Of a stretch of 8,585 nucleotides of DNA, positions 5,840-8,585 are shown piece after piece. The number at the start of each line of letters is the position of its first letter. Positions within the stretch are counted from its first letter, which is position 1. The position numbers were made by a program, and so were the translations under genes. Below the pieces are notes generated by a model that had not been told where the DNA came from, ran no database searches, and worked only from the letters and a program-made list of their open reading frames with translations. Source of the DNA: an uncultured Selenomonas sp. (GTDB lineage Bacteria; Bacillota; Negativicutes; Selenomonadales; Selenomonadaceae); NCBI GenBank assembly GCA_947097535.1, contig CAMURM010000047.1, positions 1-8,585 on the forward strand, written 5' to 3'.

Positions 5840-7487
5840 CCGTGCCCGCCTCCTTTCCCGCTCCGCCTTTCCTCGCGAAGCGGAAGAAATTGTGCCAATA
5901 CGCATAAAAGAGCGCGTCCTGCGCCTCACGGCTCGTCAGAAAATTCGGTGCTCCTATATCTTCCAGAAATGCCTCGATGTTTTCGCCCATCTCTTTTTTC
6001 CAGCGGCGTTCCTTATTGTATGGCATATCGGCAAGATTCGCACGCAGCAGGAGCTCTTCCAGCGGCGTTCCTGCAACTTTGACGGCAGAGAGATTTTTGA
6101 CAAAGGGAGTGTCCGCATTTCCTTTCTGTCCTTCGATCTCATTTCTCAACGATATCTGCATATTGTCACGCCGCAGGCTCCACATCGAGTCAAGGCGCGT
6201 AAAGAAGTGCGGCTCGCTTTCTCCTCGCTCCAGCTTCAAGCGCACATCTTCCGCCGCATAGACGATCATTTTCTGCTGCAATGCGCGCAAAAGGAGCTCC
6301 TTCGCCTTTTCGCGTACCGTCCGTGACCGTATCTTGTGCCGCTCGTGCTTTTGCAGTTTTTCCGTCATACGAAGCGCCTCCGGCTGCCAAAGGCGCAGTT
6401 GTCCGAAACCCTCTTCGGTGCGCACGCCGACACCCTCGTAGAGGAGCTTTTGCAGGCGCTCTTTATCGCACTCTTCCCACGCGCTCTTCTTTTCCAATGC
6501 AAAGACACTGCCCGCCGTGAGGGCGACGGCTCGCGGGCGCTTCATGCCCCAGACGCCGACGAAGTTGTCCACTTCCGCAAAATCGGCAAAGATCCTGTTT
6601 TCCACATCGCCGTCTTCCACGGTCTGCGCCGCATGGTAAGGCGGCAGGAAGAATTTTTCCGTACCGCTCTCATCGAGGTGATCGACGATCTGCCGCAGAG
6701 CCGCATCGGCGCTCGACAGGAGGTCGTCCTCCGCGAGAAGCGGCGTCTCCAAACGCAGATAGATACGATTTTTCGCATCGGGCTCGATGCTCTGCGGCAC
6801 GAAATCTGCCAGCACAAGCTCCACACGGCAGGTGCCGTACTGCGCATGACGTGCACGCCCCGCCTGCGCCGTCCACTCCGTCGTGCCCATGGCTGCGAGG
6901 AAGCTCTCAAGCGCTGCCTCCGCCCCGAAGATTTCGCCTTCGAAGCATACGCCTTTTTCCACCGCTTCGTAGTTGTAGATCGCACCGTCTCGCGACCGGC
7001 CTGCCAGTCGCTCCAGAGAGGAGCTTCCTGCTTCCTTGCCCTGTCGCTCCTTGATATTGCTGCGGCTCATGTGCAGCGATATGTTCTTGGCGACGTCCAC
7101 CTTCTCGATGCCGCCATCCTCGATTACGGCAAAGCCGCGCAGCGTCTTATAGCCTGCCTCGGGCACCGTCACGAGCAAGTCTCTGACCGCCTCGCCGTCC
7201 TTGAGACGCTGCACCGAAGCGGGTACGAAAGAGGAGCGCTGCCCGTCCGCTGCGCGCACGGGATAGGCAGCGGCGAAGCGCAGCTGATCAAAAAAGAATC
7301 CCACGAACGCTTCATCTTCATGCGCCTTGTCGCCGAGCTTCTTCTCTTCAATATAGTGCTCGGCCAGGATGCCGCGCACGAGCGTGCCGCTGAAGAAATC
7401 GTGCGACGATGTCATGACGGTCGCACTGCCGCGCGTGGCAAGCACGATGGGCGAAAGGGTCTCTATTTTCACGCGGATCTTTTTCAT
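5826..7487 (-). CDS. csx10: Csx10, Cas5-like RAMP subunit of type III-D
   Basis: This 553-residue protein matches Csx10 (TIGR02674) in layout. The first RAMP domain has a short N-terminal strand with TLSPIVL (10-16), SGTLVRGIL (33-41) and the signature glycine loop QAGRARHAQYG (208-218). A second RAMP-like region has YEGVGVRTEEGFGQL (350-364). Residues of about 372-553 are predominantly charged and helix-forming, with no RAMP loop. Csx10 is a Cas5-group subunit that caps the 5' tag end of the crRNA next to Cas10. No separate small subunit (Cas11) gene is seen in the window, so the helical C-terminus is a candidate for that role; this is inference. The start ATG is one base after the previous stop, with AAAGGGGGC about 11 nt upstream. 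Confidence 0.9.
   Translation of the reverse strand: MKKIRVKIETLSPIVLATRGSATVMTSSHDFFSGTLVRGILAEHYIEEKKLGDKAHEDEAFVGFFFDQLRFAAAYPVRAADGQRSSFVPASVQRLKDGEAVRDLLVTVPEAGYKTLRGFAVIEDGGIEKVDVAKNISLHMSRSNIKERQGKEAGSSSLERLAGRSRDGAIYNYEAVEKGVCFEGEIFGAEAALESFLAAMGTTEWTAQAGRARHAQYGTCRVELVLADFVPQSIEPDAKNRIYLRLETPLLAEDDLLSSADAALRQIVDHLDESGTEKFFLPPYHAAQTVEDGDVENRIFADFAEVDNFVGVWGMKRPRAVALTAGSVFALEKKSAWEECDKERLQKLLYEGVGVRTEEGFGQLRLWQPEALRMTEKLQKHERHKIRSRTVREKAKELLLRALQQKMIVYAAEDVRLKLERGESEPHFFTRLDSMWSLRRDNMQISLRNEIEGQKGNADTPFVKNLSAVKVAGTPLEELLLRANLADMPYNKERRWKKEMGENIEAFLEDIGAPNFLTSREAQDALFYAYWHNFFRFARKGGAGKEAGTDGTE
5849..5856 (-). promoter_or_regulatory. Ribosome binding site deciding the tandem Cas7 start
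   Basis: AAAGGAGG on the minus strand lies 9 nt before ATG 5839 and inside the end of csx10. It favours this start over the in-frame ATG at 5929, which would add 30 arginine-rich residues unlike any RAMP N-terminus. Confidence 0.8.
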
Positions 7488-7488
7488 C

Positions 7489-8433
7489 TCAAGCCTTGCC
7501 CCCTTTCAGCGCGTCATCAACGAGGACGCTCCGTATATCCTTCCCGTTCTGCAGCATCGCGCAGGATATGCGGCCGAAGCCGCGATTGCGCTTCATGCCG
7601 GCATAGGAGAGGTTACGAAGCGCTAGGGCAAGAATCTCGAACTTCTTCTTCGTGCCCGCTTTGAGACGCACCGTACCGCAAAAGACGAGGCCTTCATCGA
7701 CGAGGCGAATATTGCGGAGCGAGGTCTCGGCGGCCGTACCCGTCTCACGGTCGAGCATCGTCTGATAGCGAAGCGAGGTGTAGAGGGAAAGCACATCCTG
7801 CACCGAGACAAATTCGGGATAGAGATTTTCTAAATAAAGCCAATCTTCTTCCATTTCCTCCGTCGTTTCCGCCGCTTTGAGATGAAGATTGGGAATCGTC
7901 AGCTGCGTTTCGCTTTGCACGCCGTGCTGAAAGAGCTCCTCCAGCTCCTCCTGTGCAAATAGTCCAAACCCTGCAAGTTCAGACATTTCAAGGACTTCCA
8001 GCGCACTCTCATAAAGGAGTCCCTTGAGCCTCTTGCCGGGGAAATAAGGCAATCCCACCCTGTCGTGCACGACCTCAGCGTCCAGGTTGACATCAGCGCG
8101 CCCGGATCCCAGGTGCAGCGGCGACTCTGCCCTGACTTCCAAAGTAAATTCATCGAAGCGAATATCCTTGCGCTTCGCCGAAGGCGGCTCCGCGCATCGC
8201 TGTACGGGCGGGAAATCCCGCGCCTTGCGGTTCACACGCTTGAGCTGCTCCTCCAGATTCTGTACACTTTCTGCTGCCGCCTTCGATGCGCCGGCGGCAG
8301 GGCTTTGTGATGCCAGCTGCTTCTGCTGATTTATCTCTATCTGCTGCCTGCGGCTCTCGGCATACTTTGCCTGCTGCTCCTTCTTTAGGCTTTCACGCCG
8401 TTCCTTCGCCTTCGTCTTCATCTTCTTAGCCAT
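7489..8433 (-). CDS. Cas7/Csm3-like RAMP with long charged N-terminal extension
   Basis: Of the 314 residues, only about 92-314 form the Cas7-type RAMP fold: LHLGSGRADVNLD (106-118), GLPYFPGKRLKGLL (127-140) and the glycine-rich loop YAGMKRNRGFGRI (277-289). Asp118, 13 residues before FPG, matches the catalytic aspartate of Csm3, so this subunit probably cuts target RNA. Residues 1-90 are Lys/Arg/Glu/Gln-rich, with two probable helices (1-42 and 51-72) joined by a small Ala/Ser/Pro linker. This extension has no RAMP motif and is unusual. The ATG at 8433 is preferred to the one at 8457 because AGGAGGTG stands 7 nt upstream. The gene begins 1 nt after the previous stop and ends 1 nt before csx10. 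Together with Csx10 it may be the unfused counterpart of the Cas7-Cas5-Cas11 fusion. Confidence 0.87.
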   Translation of the reverse strand: MAKKMKTKAKERRESLKKEQQAKYAESRRQQIEINQQKQLASQSPAAGASKAAAESVQNLEEQLKRVNRKARDFPPVQRCAEPPSAKRKDIRFDEFTLEVRAESPLHLGSGRADVNLDAEVVHDRVGLPYFPGKRLKGLLYESALEVLEMSELAGFGLFAQEELEELFQHGVQSETQLTIPNLHLKAAETTEEMEEDWLYLENLYPEFVSVQDVLSLYTSLRYQTMLDRETGTAAETSLRNIRLVDEGLVFCGTVRLKAGTKKKFEILALALRNLSYAGMKRNRGFGRISCAMLQNGKDIRSVLVDDALKGGKA

Positions 8434-8434
8434 G

Positions 8435-8584
8435 CTACACCACCTCCTCGGGCACATAGAAGTCCATCATCTCGATGGCGTCGATGTAGGGCGTCCTTCC
8501 CTCCTGCCATAAGGATTCGCGATATGGCGCCCATGCTGCGACAATGGGCAGGCGCATCTTCGCTCCACGAGCGGTCAGGCTGCG
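8435..8584 (-). CDS. 3' end of an upstream operon gene, possibly cas10 (partial)
   Basis: Minus-strand frame, open from the window edge to TAG at 8435-8437, giving 49 residues that end in MDFYVPEEVV. Earlier motifs include LTARGAKMRLPIVAAWAPYR and PYIDAIEMM. It stops one base before the next start and contains that gene's ribosome site, so it is surely the preceding operon member. In III-D loci cas10 often stands here, but this tail carries none of the diagnostic Cas10 motifs (HD, GGDD), which would lie outside the window. It could equally be another RAMP or accessory protein. Confidence 0.7.
   Translation of the reverse strand, partial: RSLTARGAKMRLPIVAAWAPYRESLWQEGRTPYIDAIEMMDFYVPEEVV
8441..8448 (-). 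promoter_or_regulatory. Strong ribosome binding site of the first complete RAMP gene
   Basis: AGGAGGTG on the minus strand, 7 nt before ATG 8433, is a near-perfect match to the anti-Shine-Dalgarno sequence and decides this start against ATG 8457. It lies inside the last codons of the upstream gene. Confidence 0.85.
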
Positions 8585-8585
8585 A

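Noticed and set aside
6336..7664. Long plus-strand open frame (442 aa) opposite csx10
   Set aside because: Shadow of csx10, arginine/histidine-rich with no recognisable domain. The same applies to the plus-strand frames at 2912-3922 and 4448-5332.

Overview
The window holds the 3' end of a type III CRISPR-Cas operon and the CRISPR array it serves. Almost all coding is on the minus strand, so genes are described here from right to left. The sequence is moderately G+C-rich with strong AGGAGG-type ribosome binding sites, which fits a member of the Bacillota. Something like the Selenomonadales is possible, but that is a guess from general style, since no taxonomic marker is present.

Effector operon (8584 down to 1245): the last 49 codons of an upstream gene (probably, but not demonstrably, cas10); a single-domain Cas7/Csm3-like RAMP with a long charged N-terminal extension; Csx10 (Cas5-like, two RAMP-type glycine loops and a helical C-terminus); a protein with two fused Cas7-like domains; Csx19; a large Cas7-like RAMP with a ~190-residue insertion (resembling TIGR03986); and Cas6. 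The five internal junctions between complete genes run from 1 bp apart to 17 bp overlapping, so they form one translationally coupled transcript. A 15-bp perfect hairpin 3 nt after the cas6 stop ends it. Csx10, Csx19 and several divergent Cas7 proteins place the system in subtype III-D.

Leader and array (1206 down to 89): downstream of the terminator lies a near-consensus sigma-70-type promoter on the minus strand (TTGACA, 17 nt, TGA-TATACT). It starts a leader of about 210 nt, followed by 12 repeats of 36 nt and 11 spacers of 34-36 nt. Read from the minus strand each repeat ends in ATTGAAAC, the usual 8-nt 5' tag of type III crRNAs, so array and cas genes point the same way. Cas6 would cut the transcript, and the Cas7/Csx10/Cas10-type subunits would assemble on the crRNA to recognise and cut target RNA.

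Left edge (1-88): beyond the last repeat there is a spacer-length AT-rich piece (35 nt), then a 53-nt exact copy of internal cas6 sequence running off the window. The simplest reading is a tandem duplication of the 'array - leader - terminator - cas6 3' end' module, so a second array probably lies just to the left. A contig-end assembly artefact is the main alternative.

No cas1, cas2, CARF effector, transposase, tRNA or rRNA is visible. The most interesting points are the cas6-flanked array junction, the gene order that matches an unfused version of the Cas7-Cas5-Cas11 fusion known in III-D variants, and a repeat carrying two separate palindromes.
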